Assembly (NCBI RefSeq): GCF_014648775.1
Contig: NZ_BMRT01000004.1
Location: 310,001 to 374,000, forward strand
Reading direction: 5' to 3'
Source: Streptomyces abikoensis
GTDB taxonomy: Bacteria > Actinomycetota > Actinomycetes > Streptomycetales > Streptomycetaceae
Length of the DNA: 64,000 nucleotides
A program made the translations under genes and the position numbers. A model generated the notes under the pieces. It was given only the letters and a program-made list of their open reading frames with translations. It ran no database searches and was not told where the DNA came from. This document shows positions 16,791 through 26,351 of the stretch, in pieces (the first letter of the stretch is position 1; every line of letters starts with the position of its first letter).

Positions 16791-18125
16791 TCACGACCCG
16801 GGCCGGCCGGCCCCGGCGCCGCCCACGAGCCGGGCGTGGAGGGAGCGGGCGGAGCTGTCGGTGAGGGCGGCGATCTGGTCGACGACCGCGCGCAGCCGCC
16901 CGGCGTCGTCCTTCGCCTCGGTCCACAGGGAGTGGAACTGCGGGTCGAGCCCGTCGGGGGCGCGGGACACGAGCGCCTCGGCCAGTTCGGCGATGACGAC
17001 GCGCTGTTCGGCGCGGAGCTTCTCCTGGTCCTCGCGCTGCATCACATAGCGGTCGGCGACGGCCTTGAGCACGGCGCACTCCAGCCGGGTGCCCCGGGGG
17101 ACGACCAGCTCGGCCCGGTAGCGGGTGAGCCGACCGGGCCCGTGGGCGGCCCGGGTGGCCTCCTCCGCCGCCAGGCAGAAACGGCCGATGAGCTGGCTCG
17201 TCGCGTCCTTGAGGCGGGCCTGGGAGACGGCGGAGCCGTCGTAGCCGTGCGGCCACCACTCCTGCTCCAGGAGCCGGTCGAGGGCGTCGGAGAGCTCGTC
17301 GGGGGCGGCGCCCGGGGCGTAGCGGCCGGCGGCGACGGCGAAGATCTCCCGGCGTTCGGACTCGGCGTGGAGGACGTGGGGGTCGAGGTGGCCGGCGTGG
17401 ATGCCGTCCTCGACGTCGTGCACCGAGTAGGCGACGTCGTCCGCCCAGTCCATGACCTGGGCCTCGAAGCTGCGGCGGTGGCCGGGGGCGCCCTGGCGCA
17501 GCCAGGTGAAGACGGGGGTGTCGTCGGTGTAGACGCCGAACTTCGGGGAGCCCGGGTCGGTGGGGTGGGCGCCCTGCGGCCAGGGGTACTTGGTGGCGGC
17601 GTCCAGGGCGGCGCGCGTCAGGTTGAGGCCGACGCTGACGAGTTCGCCGGTGGTGGGGACGGTGACGAAGCGCTTGGGCTCCAGGCGGGTGAGCAGGCGC
17701 AGCGACTGGGCGTTGCCCTCGAAACCGCCGCAGGGACCGGCGACTTCGTTGAGCGCCTGCTCGCCGTTGTGGCCGAAGGGCGGGTGGCCGAGGTCGTGGG
17801 CGAGGCAGGCGACCTCGACCAGGTCGGGGTCGCAGCCGAGGGCGGCGCCCAGCTCCCGGCCGACCTGGGCGCACTCCAGGGAGTGCGTCAGCCGGGTGCG
17901 GGGGCTGGCGTCCCAGGCGCGGGCGCTGGTGCCGGGCGTGACCACCTGGGTCTTGCCGGCCAGCCGGCGCAGGGCCGCCGAGTGCAGCACCCGCGCCCGG
18001 TCGCGCTGGAAGGCGGTGCGGCCCGGCCGTTTGTCGGGCTCGGGCGCCCACCGCTCCAGGTCGGCCGGGTCGTACCCGGCGATGCCGTTCTGCTCCGTCA
18101 CGGGCCCTGCTGCGCTGCCGTTCAT
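16791..18125 (-). CDS. dgt: Deoxyguanosinetriphosphate triphosphohydrolase-like protein
   Basis: This 444-residue HD-domain dNTPase has His81 (TRLTHSLE) and the His110-Asp111 pair ([15 protein letters not shown]), with a later metal Asp in [13 protein letters not shown]. Enzymes of this family hydrolyse dNTPs to deoxynucleosides and triphosphate, contributing to pool balance. The ATG at 18125 is used; a GTG nine codons in (VTEQNG) is a possible alternative. It sits upstream of the flavoprotein and dnaG in the usual Streptomyces order. Confidence 0.92.
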   Translation of the reverse strand: MNGSAAGPVTEQNGIAGYDPADLERWAPEPDKRPGRTAFQRDRARVLHSAALRRLAGKTQVVTPGTSARAWDASPRTRLTHSLECAQVGRELGAALGCDPDLVEVACLAHDLGHPPFGHNGEQALNEVAGPCGGFEGNAQSLRLLTRLEPKRFVTVPTTGELVSVGLNLTRAALDAATKYPWPQGAHPTDPGSPKFGVYTDDTPVFTWLRQGAPGHRRSFEAQVMDWADDVAYSVHDVEDGIHAGHLDPHVLHAESERREIFAVAAGRYAPGAAPDELSDALDRLLEQEWWPHGYDGSAVSQARLKDATSQLIGRFCLAAEEATRAAHGPGRLTRYRAELVVPRGTRLECAVLKAVADRYVMQREDQEKLRAEQRVVIAELAEALVSRAPDGLDPQFHSLWTEAKDDAGRLRAVVDQIAALTDSSARSLHARLVGGAGAGRPGS

Positions 18126-18244
18126 ACCCCCGACGGTAGCCCCAGGGTGTGACAGCAGCGATGCGTCCCGCCGTCGCGCGGGGCGCCCCGGGAACCTTCG
18201 GCTCCGCCGCGACGTTGGCGCTTCGCGATACGGGGGAGGTCCAT

Positions 18245-18949
18245 ATGGGTGTGACGGGCGGTACGAGGCTGCGCGCGGTGCGCTCGCGGCTGCCCACGAC
18301 CGTCGCCGGCCGGCGGCGGGCGGTGCGGGGCGTGATGGCGGCCTGTGTGCTGGCGCTCCTGCCGGTCACCTGGGTGCACGTGGCGGGCACGCCCCGGGTG
18401 CGGACCGCCGGGGACGTCCCCCGGGCCCCGGTCGCCATGGTCTTCGGCGCGGGCCTGTGGGGCGGCAAGCCCTCCCCGTACCTGGCCCACCGCCTCGACA
18501 CGGCGGCGGGCCTGTACCGCGCGGGCAAGGTCCGGGTGCTGCTGGTGACGGGCGACAACAGCCGCGACGACTACGACGAACCGGATGCGATGCGCGCCTA
18601 TCTGACGAAGCGCGGGGTGCCCGACGACCGGATCGTCAGCGACTTCGCCGGTTTCGACACCTGGGACTCGTGCGCCCGCGCCAAGCGGGTCTTCGGGGTG
18701 GACCGGGCGGTCCTCGTCAGCCAGGACTTCCACATACGGCGCGCGGTGGCGCTGTGCGGGGCGGCCGGCATCGACGCGTACGGGGTGGGGGCGGGCGAGA
18801 AGCACGACGTCACCTGGCTTGCGGGCGGGGCCCGCGAGGTCCTCGCCGCGGGCAAGGCCGCGCTGGACGCGGTCGTCCGGCCCAGCCCGGCCTTCCTGGG
18901 CCCGCACGAGCCGGGCGTCGAGCGGGCCCTGGAGACGGCGGGGCGGTAG
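18245..18949 (+). CDS. SanA/YdcF-like DUF218 membrane protein
   Basis: This 234-residue protein has a basic N-terminus, one membrane span ([19 protein letters not shown]) and an exported DUF218 domain: [61 protein letters not shown] and [14 protein letters not shown]. SanA in E. coli affects envelope permeability to vancomycin at high temperature; the biochemical role is not settled. The ATG at 18245 follows GGGGGAGG. It is divergent from dgt and convergent with the HAF-repeat gene. Confidence 0.88.
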   Translation: MGVTGGTRLRAVRSRLPTTVAGRRRAVRGVMAACVLALLPVTWVHVAGTPRVRTAGDVPRAPVAMVFGAGLWGGKPSPYLAHRLDTAAGLYRAGKVRVLLVTGDNSRDDYDEPDAMRAYLTKRGVPDDRIVSDFAGFDTWDSCARAKRVFGVDRAVLVSQDFHIRRAVALCGAAGIDAYGVGAGEKHDVTWLAGGAREVLAAGKAALDAVVRPSPAFLGPHEPGVERALETAGR

Positions 18950-18970
18950 GCCGTACGGCCTCCGGCCCGG

Positions 18971-20014
18971 TCAGTGGAGCTGGATCACCAGGTCCAGGGG
19001 CTTCCACTCCGCGGTGTACATCCGCACCAGCAGCTGATCGCGGTCGTTGATCGCCTCGACGTCGGCCAGCGTGCCGCCCTCGGGCACGTCCAGCAGTTCG
19101 TCGAGACGGTGCGGGCCGCCGTGCGGGTCCCACACCACGGGCACGGTGCGGTAGTCGGTGGCCGACGTGTGGACGGTGCCGGTGATCCAGCCCCGGCTGT
19201 TGACCCCGGTGGCCTCTCCGCCGAATCCCAGGTCCGTCAGCTCCCGCGGCTCCGCGGGCCCGTCCCAGCGCGTCGGGGTGGCTCGTCCGTCGGAGCCCGG
19301 GCGCTGCTGCCCGCCCACGAGCACGTCCCGGTCGCTCACTCCCCTGGCCCAGGTCCGCGAGGTGTGTCCCGGGATGGGCGCGTAGGTCTCGACGCCGCCG
19401 TCGGGGTGCCAGGCGGCGGCGGTGTTCCGGCTGCTGCCGACGATCAGGCCCGCGTCGTTCACGGCCATGGCGGTGGTGCCCTCGCCCGCCGCGCCCAGCA
19501 GCTGGAAGCCCCCGCCGGAGGTCCACCGGTAGGACATGTAGACGGGCTGGGGGCGGCGGGGGTCGGGGTGGACGAGGTGGTACGCCGTGAGGAGCACGGT
19601 GCCGTCCTCGCCGATCCGGGGCGAGCCGTAGAGCACCGCCACCTGGCCGGGGGGAATCCCGATCCTGGTCACGGAGCCGTCGGCGGCCCACAGGATCAGG
19701 CCGTCCGTGTGGTGCGCGCCCACGACCCGGCCGTCGTCCGTGAGGTCGGAGGGAGCGGCGTCCGGCACCTTCTGGAGCGCCCGGCGCTCCCCCGTCGTCG
19801 CGTTCCACACCATCTGGTCGCCCTGCTTGGTCGTGAACGCGACCTCGCCGTGTCTGTTGACGGCGGGGGCGGCGGACTCCCCCTCGAGCGTGCCGACCAC
19901 CCGCGCGTGGACGCGCTTGCCCGCGTCGTCCTCCGCCCGGGCGGTGCCGGTCGGTATCAGCAGTCCCAGCAGCGCCGCCGTGGCGACGGCGGCGGGTCTC
20001 CAGCTCCTCGACAT
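18971..20014 (-). CDS. Secreted HAF/beta-propeller-like repeat protein
   Basis: This 347-residue protein has a signal peptide (MSRSWRPAAVATAALLGLLI, cleavage after TARA) and repeated short blades of the form NxxGxVxG...xxVWxxDG, for example VNDAGLIVGSSRNTAAAWHP and VNSRGWITGTVH. These are like HAF repeats and suggest a six- or seven-bladed propeller. No catalytic motif is visible; function unknown. Four 9-bp tandem repeats lie just upstream of its start. Confidence 0.8.
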   Translation of the reverse strand: MSRSWRPAAVATAALLGLLIPTGTARAEDDAGKRVHARVVGTLEGESAAPAVNRHGEVAFTTKQGDQMVWNATTGERRALQKVPDAAPSDLTDDGRVVGAHHTDGLILWAADGSVTRIGIPPGQVAVLYGSPRIGEDGTVLLTAYHLVHPDPRRPQPVYMSYRWTSGGGFQLLGAAGEGTTAMAVNDAGLIVGSSRNTAAAWHPDGGVETYAPIPGHTSRTWARGVSDRDVLVGGQQRPGSDGRATPTRWDGPAEPRELTDLGFGGEATGVNSRGWITGTVHTSATDYRTVPVVWDPHGGPHRLDELLDVPEGGTLADVEAINDRDQLLVRMYTAEWKPLDLVIQLH

Positions 20015-20024
20015 GGTTGTCCCC

Positions 20025-20060
20025 CTGTTCGAGCTGTTCGGCCTGTTCGGCCTGTTCGGC
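20025..20060. repeat. Four tandem 9-bp repeats before the HAF-repeat gene
   Basis: Units CTGTTCGAG, CTGTTCGGC, CTGTTCGGC and CTGTTCGGC occupy 20025-20060. The last three are identical. They start 11 bases upstream of the ATG at 20014 (minus strand), so they lie in the leader or ribosome-binding region and could change length by slippage. Confidence 0.8.
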
Positions 20061-20147
20061 TACGAAGAAGGACACCGTGCTCGAACACCGGCCCGGCCCG
20101 CCCCCGGAACGCCGTCACTGGCGGCTTCCCGTCACCCCCGGGACCCG

Positions 20148-21074
20148 TCACCTCCTGGGCTCGCGCCCGTTGATCGCGTCCAGGTAGAGACGGAAGACCT
20201 CGTCGTCGTTGACGGGGCTGTAGGAGACGCGGTCGGCGTCCTCGCCGTCGGGCCCGCCGCCGTTGAGGCCGCCGAGGACGCCGACGAGGTCGCCCGTCCG
20301 GGTCTTCTCGCTGAAGCGGACGAGCCAGGGGCTGCCGGAGGTGCCCGAGGAGAAGCCGTCGCAGCGCATCCTCAGCTGGTTGTGGCCCGCCAGCCGGGCG
20401 GTCAGGGCCGCGCACCGCACGGCCTGGTCGGCGGGGTCGCTGTCGGCGCTCGGATAGCCGATGACGGTGATCAGGTTGGTGAAGCCGGGCGTGCGGATCA
20501 GCCGGTTGGCGCCCGTGACCCGTTCGATCTGGCGGCCCCGGCCGTCGGGTCTGACCGTCGCGAAGGCGAAGTCCAGGTCGGAGCCGTCGCCGTAGTCGTC
20601 GCGCCGGGGGTCGGCGAAGACGTGGTCCACGGTCCACACCCCGTACGGCTGGGAGCCCGCGCCCTGCTGGTAGTCCGGCACGAAGGAGGTGCCCTCGCCG
20701 AGGCCGCAGTGCCCGGCGGTGACGATGAGGTTGCCCTTGGGACTGTGCACCACGCTGGCCGTGCAGTGGTGGTCCTTCATGTCCTCGCCGGCGTAGAAGA
20801 GCACGCCGACCGAGGGCACCCCGTCGAAGTGGCGCGCGCTGCCGGTGATCCGCCGGGCCGCGCTCGCGGCGGCGCCGTCCGCGCCGTCGGTGGAGTCGGC
20901 GGTGTCCGCCGTCCGGGTGGGCCCCCAGAAGCGGCGGGCCTCCTCGCTGGACCAGTTGCCGCCCCGGCCGTGCCCGCCGGCGCCCCTGGGCACGGCGGCC
21001 GCCAGCGCCACGACGTACAGGCCCGCGAGCACGGCCCGGACCCAAGGGACCCTGGACCACCGGAGGAAACGCAC
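20148..21074 (-). CDS. Exported trypsin-like serine protease
   Basis: This protein of about 308 residues has an N-terminal membrane/signal segment (VRAVLAGLYVVALAAAVPRG) and a chymotrypsin-fold domain with the triad His in VTAGHCG, Asp in DLDFAF and Ser in SGTSGSPW. Cysteines near the His (DHHCTAS) and elsewhere could form disulfides. Several in-frame GTG codons (21089, 21080, 21074) are possible starts; 21074 is taken because GGGGG lies 5 bases upstream. It is 133 bases upstream of the HAF-repeat gene on the same strand, so both exported proteins may be co-expressed. Confidence 0.85.
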   Translation of the reverse strand: MRFLRWSRVPWVRAVLAGLYVVALAAAVPRGAGGHGRGGNWSSEEARRFWGPTRTADTADSTDGADGAAASAARRITGSARHFDGVPSVGVLFYAGEDMKDHHCTASVVHSPKGNLIVTAGHCGLGEGTSFVPDYQQGAGSQPYGVWTVDHVFADPRRDDYGDGSDLDFAFATVRPDGRGRQIERVTGANRLIRTPGFTNLITVIGYPSADSDPADQAVRCAALTARLAGHNQLRMRCDGFSSGTSGSPWLVRFSEKTRTGDLVGVLGGLNGGGPDGEDADRVSYSPVNDDEVFRLYLDAINGREPRR

Positions 21075-21237
21075 AGGCACCCCCACCACGTCAGGAAGGC
21101 TGTCGACAGGCTAACCGCAACCACCGGGATCGCAGCGCACCGAGCAGCTTTCCGGAAGGTCGGTAGTGCGAATGACCGATGAATTCCCTCCGGCGTCGCC
21201 CCGGCGCACGGGCCGCGGCGCGGGTACTGTCGGCGCC

Positions 21238-22155
21238 ATGACTGGCTGGAGCGCGAAGGACATCCCCGACCAGAACGGCCGCACCGCCGTGGTGACCGGC
21301 GCCAACAGCGGCATCGGCTATGTGACCGCGCGGGAGCTTGCCCGGCGGGGGGCCAGGGTGGTGCTGGCCTGCCGGGACACCACCCGGGGCAAGGCCGCCG
21401 AGCAGCTGATGCGCGATCAGGTCCCCGGCGCGGACCTGCGGTTGGCGACGCTCGACCTCGCCGACCTGGCGTCGGTGCGGGCCTTCGTGAAGGAACTACC
21501 GGAGGACCGCGTCGACCTGCTCGTGAACAACGCCGGGGTGATGGCGCTGCCGCACCGCCGGACGGTGGACGGCTTCGAGATGCAGTTCGGCACCAACCAC
21601 CTCGGCCACTTCGCGCTGACGGGCCTGCTGCTGCCCCGGCTGCGCGCCGCCGGGCCCGGGGCGCGCGTGGTGACCGTCTCCAGCGGGCTCCATCTCTTCG
21701 GCACGGTCGACCCGCGCGATGTGCAGATGGACCACCGCTACCGGCGCTGGATCGCCTACGGCCGCTCGAAGAGCGCCAACCTGCTGTTCACCCACGAGCT
21801 GTCGCGCCGGCTGACGGCCGAGGGCGGGTCCGTGCTGGCGGTGGCCGCGCATCCGGGGTACGCGTCGACCAATCTCCAGACAGCGGGCGCCCGCATGGAG
21901 GGCCGGGCCTGGATGGAGCGGGGCGCCGAGCTGCTGAACCGCCTCCTCGCGCAGAGCGCGGAGGACGGGGCGCTGCCGTCGCTCTACGCCGCCACGGCGC
22001 CGGACGTGCGGCAGGACGACTTCATCGGCCCCCGGATCCAGCTGTGGCGCGGCGCGCCGACCCGCTCGGTACGGGCGTGGTGGACGCGCGACGACCGGGC
22101 GAGCGCGGGCCTGTGGGCGGTGTCGGAACGGCTGACGGGCGTGACGTATCCCTGA
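21238..22155 (+). CDS. Short-chain dehydrogenase/reductase (retinol dehydrogenase/WWOX-like)
   Basis: This 305-residue SDR has the cofactor motif TGANSGIGYVTA, the structural LLVNNAGVM, a catalytic Ser in VTVSSG, and Tyr/Lys in IAYGRSKSANLLF. The fold and motif spacing match the retinol dehydrogenase/oxidoreductase clade that Streptomyces carries in many copies. Arg at the end of the second strand (ACRDTTRGKA) suggests NADP preference. Substrate unknown. The ATG at 21238 is preferred over the upstream one at 21166 because homology begins at MTGWSAKDIP. Confidence 0.88.
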   Translation: MTGWSAKDIPDQNGRTAVVTGANSGIGYVTARELARRGARVVLACRDTTRGKAAEQLMRDQVPGADLRLATLDLADLASVRAFVKELPEDRVDLLVNNAGVMALPHRRTVDGFEMQFGTNHLGHFALTGLLLPRLRAAGPGARVVTVSSGLHLFGTVDPRDVQMDHRYRRWIAYGRSKSANLLFTHELSRRLTAEGGSVLAVAAHPGYASTNLQTAGARMEGRAWMERGAELLNRLLAQSAEDGALPSLYAATAPDVRQDDFIGPRIQLWRGAPTRSVRAWWTRDDRASAGLWAVSERLTGVTYP

Positions 22156-22292
22156 GCGGGGCTTTCCGCGGACGGGACTTGCCCACCCGGGGCGGGGCTT
22201 CCGGGGCGGGGGTCGCCCCGGGCGGGGGCACCACAGGCGCGGGCCTCTCGGGTCCCCGCGAGGGTCCCCGGACCGGGCGGGGGCGCCGGGCG

Positions 22293-22862
22293 CTACTCCA
22301 GCCCCGCCGACCGCAGCAGCCTGCGCGCGCCCTCGCCGTCGATGCGGTCCGCCAGCGCGCCCAGCGGCATCGCGCCCTCGCGCAGCAGACCGCTCTCGCG
22401 GGCGCGGCGCGCGCCCGTGTCGAGGTGGTGCCAGAGCAGCGGGTTCGCGGCGAGGACCTTGGGGTCGAACTCCACACGGTTGCCGGCCACGTCCCGCAGC
22501 ACCAGTCGCGGGGACATGCCGTCCGATCTGCGCACCCGGGTGAGCAGATCGGTTCGTACCCGCTGCTCGCGCAGCAGGCCCCGCACCGCGAGCCAGTTCG
22601 CGCCGGCCGTGACGCGCGGGGGCCACAGCACGGCGACGAGCGTCACGCCGATGACCGCCCAGCAGCCGCCGCGCGGCCAGGTGACGCTGCCCCGGGCGAC
22701 GTCGGCGAGGAGCAGCGCGCCGCCGAGCGCCAGCCCGCACAGCCAGGCGGAGCGGGCCTCGCGCCGCCAGCCGAGGTCCCGGGCGAGTACGCGCCCCGGC
22801 GTCCCGGGCGCCCGCCGTACGTAGCCGCCGTGCCGCGCTCGTAACGTCTGTCGCCGTCCCAT
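22293..22862 (-). CDS. Conserved membrane protein with PH-like C-terminal region
   Basis: This 189-residue protein has two membrane spans close together (SAWLCGLALGGALLLADV and GCWAVIGVTLVAVLW) and a C-terminal soluble domain starting VTAGANWLAVRG. That domain looks like a bacterial PH-like beta domain (LVLRDVAGNRVEFDPKVLAA). Family not recognised with certainty. The ATG at 22862 is taken; an in-frame start at 22934 would add an Arg/Ser-rich stretch that looks non-coding. It is divergent from the KimA-like permease. Confidence 0.65.
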   Translation of the reverse strand: MGRRQTLRARHGGYVRRAPGTPGRVLARDLGWRREARSAWLCGLALGGALLLADVARGSVTWPRGGCWAVIGVTLVAVLWPPRVTAGANWLAVRGLLREQRVRTDLLTRVRRSDGMSPRLVLRDVAGNRVEFDPKVLAANPLLWHHLDTGARRARESGLLREGAMPLGALADRIDGEGARRLLRSAGLE

Positions 22863-23003
22863 GCCCCTGACGCTAGAACGGCTCACCGCGCGCGACACGG
22901 GGCGTTGACGGGGTGCTGACGTCACCTTGGCCAATCCTTGCGCCGTCCTGACGCCTCGTCCGTATCGCGCCGTCCCGCGCCGTCCCGCGCGTCAATAACC
23001 CGT

Positions 23004-23075
23004 ATGGAAACCGCCAAAGCGCGCCAAGACGCCGCCAAGGCCGGTCGCGGCCCCCTTCGCGCGAGCGCAGTCTGA
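23004..23075 (+). other. Possible upstream leader ORF before the APC permease
   Basis: An ATG at 23004 opens a 23-codon frame (start METAKARQDAAKAG) ending in TGA at 23075, 31 bases before the permease start. It has no Shine-Dalgarno and may be chance, but it lies in the only region that could be the permease leader. Confidence 0.2.
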
Positions 23076-23106
23076 GCGCTCGGAGACCACGGAGGTACGA
23101 CAAAAC

Positions 23107-24978
23107 ATGTCCATGCTGGCCAATTCGGAGAACGCCACCGGCACCGGCGAGGAGCCGCCCGATACCGGCGCCGCGCGGTCCGCCGAGGACCGGCACCGGC
23201 TGACGGCCGTCCAGGGCCTGGCGGCCCTGTCGCTCGACGCGATGGCGTCGGTGGCGTACGGGCCCGAGTCGATCGTCCTCGTACTGGCGGCGGCCGGGGC
23301 GCACGGCCTCGGGTACACGCTGCCGGTCACGCTCGCGATCGCCGCCCTGCTGGCCGTGCTCGTCGCCTCCTACCGGCAGGTCATCGCGGCGTTCCCCGAC
23401 GGCGGCGGCTCCTACGCGGTCGCCAAGCGGCACCTGGGCCGGCGCACCAGCCTGTTCACGGCGGCCTCCCTGGTCCTGGACTACGTGCTGAACGTGGCGG
23501 TGTCGGTCACCGCCGGCGTGGCCGCCCTCACCTCGGCCTTCCCCTCCCTCTACGCGGACCGGCTGTGGATCTGCCTGGCCGTGCTGGTCCTGGTCACCGG
23601 CGTCAATCTGCGGGGCATCGTGGAGTCCGCCAAGGCGTTCATCGTCCCCACCGCCGTCTTCGTCGGCTCGATCCTCGCCGTGGTCGTCGTGGGGCTCTTC
23701 CGCTCCGCCCCCGCGAGCACCGAGGCCGCCGCCGGGCACGCCTCCGCGCTGGCCGGGAACGCCACCGCCGTGGGCGCGCTCCTGCTGCTGAAGGCGTTCG
23801 CGGCGGGCTGTTCCGCGCTCACCGGCGTCGAGGCCGTCGCCAACGCCGTCCCGTCCTTCCGCGCCCCCGCCACCCGGCGGGCGCAGCGCACGGAGGTCGC
23901 CCTCGGGGCGCTGCTGGGCGTCATGCTGATCGGTCTGTCGGTGCTGATCGGCCGCTTCCACCTCCAGCCGGTGGAGGGCGTCACCGTCCTCGCGCAGCTC
24001 GCGGACGCCTCGCTGGGCCACAACTGGGCGTTCTACGTGGTGCAGTTCGCGACGGTGGTGCTGCTGGCGCTGGCCGCCAACACGTCCTTCGGCGGGCTCC
24101 CGGTCCTGATGGGCCTGCTGGCCCGCGACAACTACCTGCCGCACGTCTTCGGCCTCAAGGCCGACCGCCAGGTCCACCGGCACGGCGTGCTGGCGCTGGC
24201 CGCCGTCTCCGCGCTGCTGCTGGTCTTCTCCGGCGGCGACGTCAACACGCTCGTGCCGCTCTTCGCGATCGGCGTGTTCGTCGGCTTCACCATCTGCCAG
24301 GTCGGCATGGTGCGGCACTGGCGGCAGGAACGTTCCGCCGGGTGGCGGGGGAAGGCCGTCCTCAACGGCTTCGGCGCGCTGCTGACGGGCGTCTCGGCGA
24401 TCGTCGTCACGGCCACGAAGTTCGCGGAGGGCGCCTGGCTGATCGTGGTGGCGCTGCCGGTGCTGGTCCTGGCCTTCGAGGTGGTCCACCGGGCGTACGA
24501 GCGGATCGGCGAACGGCTGGAGCTGGGCCGCGTGCCGGAGCCGCCGCGGCGCTGCCACTCGGTGGTCGTCGTGCCGGTGTCATCCCTCTCCCGTCTGACG
24601 AGCAAGGCGCTGACGGCGGCGGTCTCGCTGGGCGACGAGGTCGTGGCCGTCACCGTCACCCAGCCGGACGCGGAGGGACGGCGAGCGGCGGAGTCGCTGC
24701 GGCGGGACTGGGAACTGTGGCGGCCGGGCGTCGACCTGATCGAGCTGCCCGCGCCCACGCGTGCGCTGGGCCGGCCGATCGTCGACTACGTCCGCGCCCT
24801 CTCGGACCGCCACCCGGACACGCGGGTGACGGTCCTGATACCCGAGGTCGAGCCGGCCCGGCTCTGGCAGCGGCTGCTGCAGAACCAGCGCGGCGCGGTG
24901 GTCGCCCACGCGGTACGGCGGGATACGGACGCGGTGATCTGCCGACTGCGGTTCCGGATCGGGGCCGCGCAGGGGTGA
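23107..24978 (+). CDS. APC superfamily permease, KimA-like
   Basis: This 623-residue transporter has about 12 membrane helices to residue ~460 and a soluble C-terminal domain. The first helix region (GLAALSLDAMASVAYGPESI) and FPDGGGSYAVAK resemble KimA (YdaO), a high-affinity potassium/proton symporter of the APC superfamily. The C-terminal part (SVVVVPVSSLSRLTSKALTA) is like the universal-stress-type cytoplasmic domain of that group. An amino-acid substrate cannot be excluded. GGAGG lies 11 bases before the ATG. No ydaO-type riboswitch was recognised in the leader. Confidence 0.78.
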   Translation: MSMLANSENATGTGEEPPDTGAARSAEDRHRLTAVQGLAALSLDAMASVAYGPESIVLVLAAAGAHGLGYTLPVTLAIAALLAVLVASYRQVIAAFPDGGGSYAVAKRHLGRRTSLFTAASLVLDYVLNVAVSVTAGVAALTSAFPSLYADRLWICLAVLVLVTGVNLRGIVESAKAFIVPTAVFVGSILAVVVVGLFRSAPASTEAAAGHASALAGNATAVGALLLLKAFAAGCSALTGVEAVANAVPSFRAPATRRAQRTEVALGALLGVMLIGLSVLIGRFHLQPVEGVTVLAQLADASLGHNWAFYVVQFATVVLLALAANTSFGGLPVLMGLLARDNYLPHVFGLKADRQVHRHGVLALAAVSALLLVFSGGDVNTLVPLFAIGVFVGFTICQVGMVRHWRQERSAGWRGKAVLNGFGALLTGVSAIVVTATKFAEGAWLIVVALPVLVLAFEVVHRAYERIGERLELGRVPEPPRRCHSVVVVPVSSLSRLTSKALTAAVSLGDEVVAVTVTQPDAEGRRAAESLRRDWELWRPGVDLIELPAPTRALGRPIVDYVRALSDRHPDTRVTVLIPEVEPARLWQRLLQNQRGAVVAHAVRRDTDAVICRLRFRIGAAQG

Positions 24979-25087
24979 CGCGAGGACGGTGACGTGCGGG
25001 CGCCGGTACCCGACGCCCCCTGTCGTAATCCCCCTCCATCGCTGATCGTTGTCCGTACGATCCCGACCCGCGAGGGGGAGATTCGTC

Positions 25088-26350
25088 ATGCCGATCAGCC
25101 GTAGACAGCTCATGGCCGGCGGAGCCGGCCTGGGGCTGGCCGCCGTGGCGACCGCGTGCGGCTCCAACACCGGCCGCGGCGCCGAAGGTTCCCGCACGCG
25201 GCTGACGCAGTGGTACCACCAGTACGGCGAGGTGGGCACCCGGCAGGCCGTCGGCCGGTACGCGGCCGCGTATCCGGGCGCCGACGTCCACGTCGAGTGG
25301 CGGCCCGGCAACTACGACCAGCAGACCGCCGCCGCGCTGCTCACCGACTCCGGGCCCGACGTCTTCGAGACCACCGGGCCCACCCCGGACCAGATCCGCA
25401 GCGGCCAGGTCACCGACGTCACCGACCTGATCAGCGACGTCCGGGACGACTACCTCCCCGCCGTCCTCACGCCCCGCACCCACGACGGCCGCGTCTGGGG
25501 CGTCCCCCAGGTCGTCGACACCCAGCTGCTCTACTACCGCAAGAGCCTCCTCGCCGCCGCCGGCGTGAGCCCACCCCGCACCCTCGACGAACTGATCGAC
25601 GCCGCCGCGCGGCTCACCGACCGGAAGACGAGGACGAAGGGCCTCTTCCTCGGCAACGACGGCGGCGCGGGCGTCCTCGCCGGAACGCCCCTGTACGCCG
25701 CCGGGCTGTCCCTCGTCACCCCGGACGGCAAGGCCGGCTTCGACGACCCGGCCGCCGCCCGCACCCTCGGCAAACTCCACCGGCTGTACGCCGACAAATC
25801 GCTGCTGCTGGGCGCGCCCACCGACTGGTCCGACCCGTCCGCCTTCGTCCAGGGGCTCACGGCCATGCAGTGGTCCGGGCTGTGGGCACTGCCCCGGATC
25901 AAGAAGGAGCTCGGCGACGACTTCGGCGTCCTGCCCTTCCCCCCGGACGGCCCCGCCGGCCGGCCCGCCGTGCCCGTCGGCGCGTACGCGGCCGCCGTGA
26001 ACGCCCGCAGCGGGCACCGCGACGCCGCCAAGGCGTTCGTGCAGTGGCTGTGGGTGGAACGGGCCGACCACCAGCTCGACTTCGCGCTCTCCTACGGCTT
26101 CCACATCCCCGCCCGCGCCTCCCTCGCCGCGAAGGCGGACCGGCTGGCGTCCGGCCCGGCGGCGGAGGTGGTGCGGTTCACCAAGGACCACGGCTACGCG
26201 CAGCCCCTGCTGTGGACGCCCGCGAGCCAGGTCGCCTACCAGGACGCGCTGCACCGCGTCATCCAGGAGGGCGCCGACCCGGCCGCCCAGTTGAGAGCGG
26301 CGGTCCGCAGGACCGAGGAGGAGCTCACGCGCGTACGGAAGGGCGGCTGA
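25088..26350 (+). CDS. Sugar ABC transporter substrate-binding lipoprotein (CUT1)
   Basis: This 420-residue extracellular solute-binding protein has a twin-arginine-like lipoprotein signal: SRRQLMAGG near residues 4-12, then AAVATAC with Cys24 as lipid attachment site. The mature part matches family 1 binding proteins, with an N-lobe LTQWYHQYGEVGTRQAV and the hinge WGVPQVVDTQLLYYRK. It delivers an oligo- or monosaccharide to the two permeases directly downstream. The likely ATPase is the shared MsiK encoded elsewhere, since none is in this operon. GGGGGAG precedes the ATG at 25088. Confidence 0.92.
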   Translation: MPISRRQLMAGGAGLGLAAVATACGSNTGRGAEGSRTRLTQWYHQYGEVGTRQAVGRYAAAYPGADVHVEWRPGNYDQQTAAALLTDSGPDVFETTGPTPDQIRSGQVTDVTDLISDVRDDYLPAVLTPRTHDGRVWGVPQVVDTQLLYYRKSLLAAAGVSPPRTLDELIDAAARLTDRKTRTKGLFLGNDGGAGVLAGTPLYAAGLSLVTPDGKAGFDDPAAARTLGKLHRLYADKSLLLGAPTDWSDPSAFVQGLTAMQWSGLWALPRIKKELGDDFGVLPFPPDGPAGRPAVPVGAYAAAVNARSGHRDAAKAFVQWLWVERADHQLDFALSYGFHIPARASLAAKADRLASGPAAEVVRFTKDHGYAQPLLWTPASQVAYQDALHRVIQEGADPAAQLRAAVRRTEEELTRVRKGG

Positions 26351-26351
26351 G

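Noticed and set aside
18245..21074. SanA-like, HAF-repeat and protease genes as one secretion system
   Set aside because: They are on different strands and families do not suggest a shared pathway. Proximity alone is not enough.
22935..23106. A ydaO-type c-di-AMP riboswitch before the KimA-like gene
   Set aside because: No conserved core of that riboswitch could be recognised by eye in the 172 bases.
22873..24558. A 561-codon minus-strand open frame
   Set aside because: It is antisense to the APC permease and rich in Gln, Arg and His, typical of an off-frame reading.
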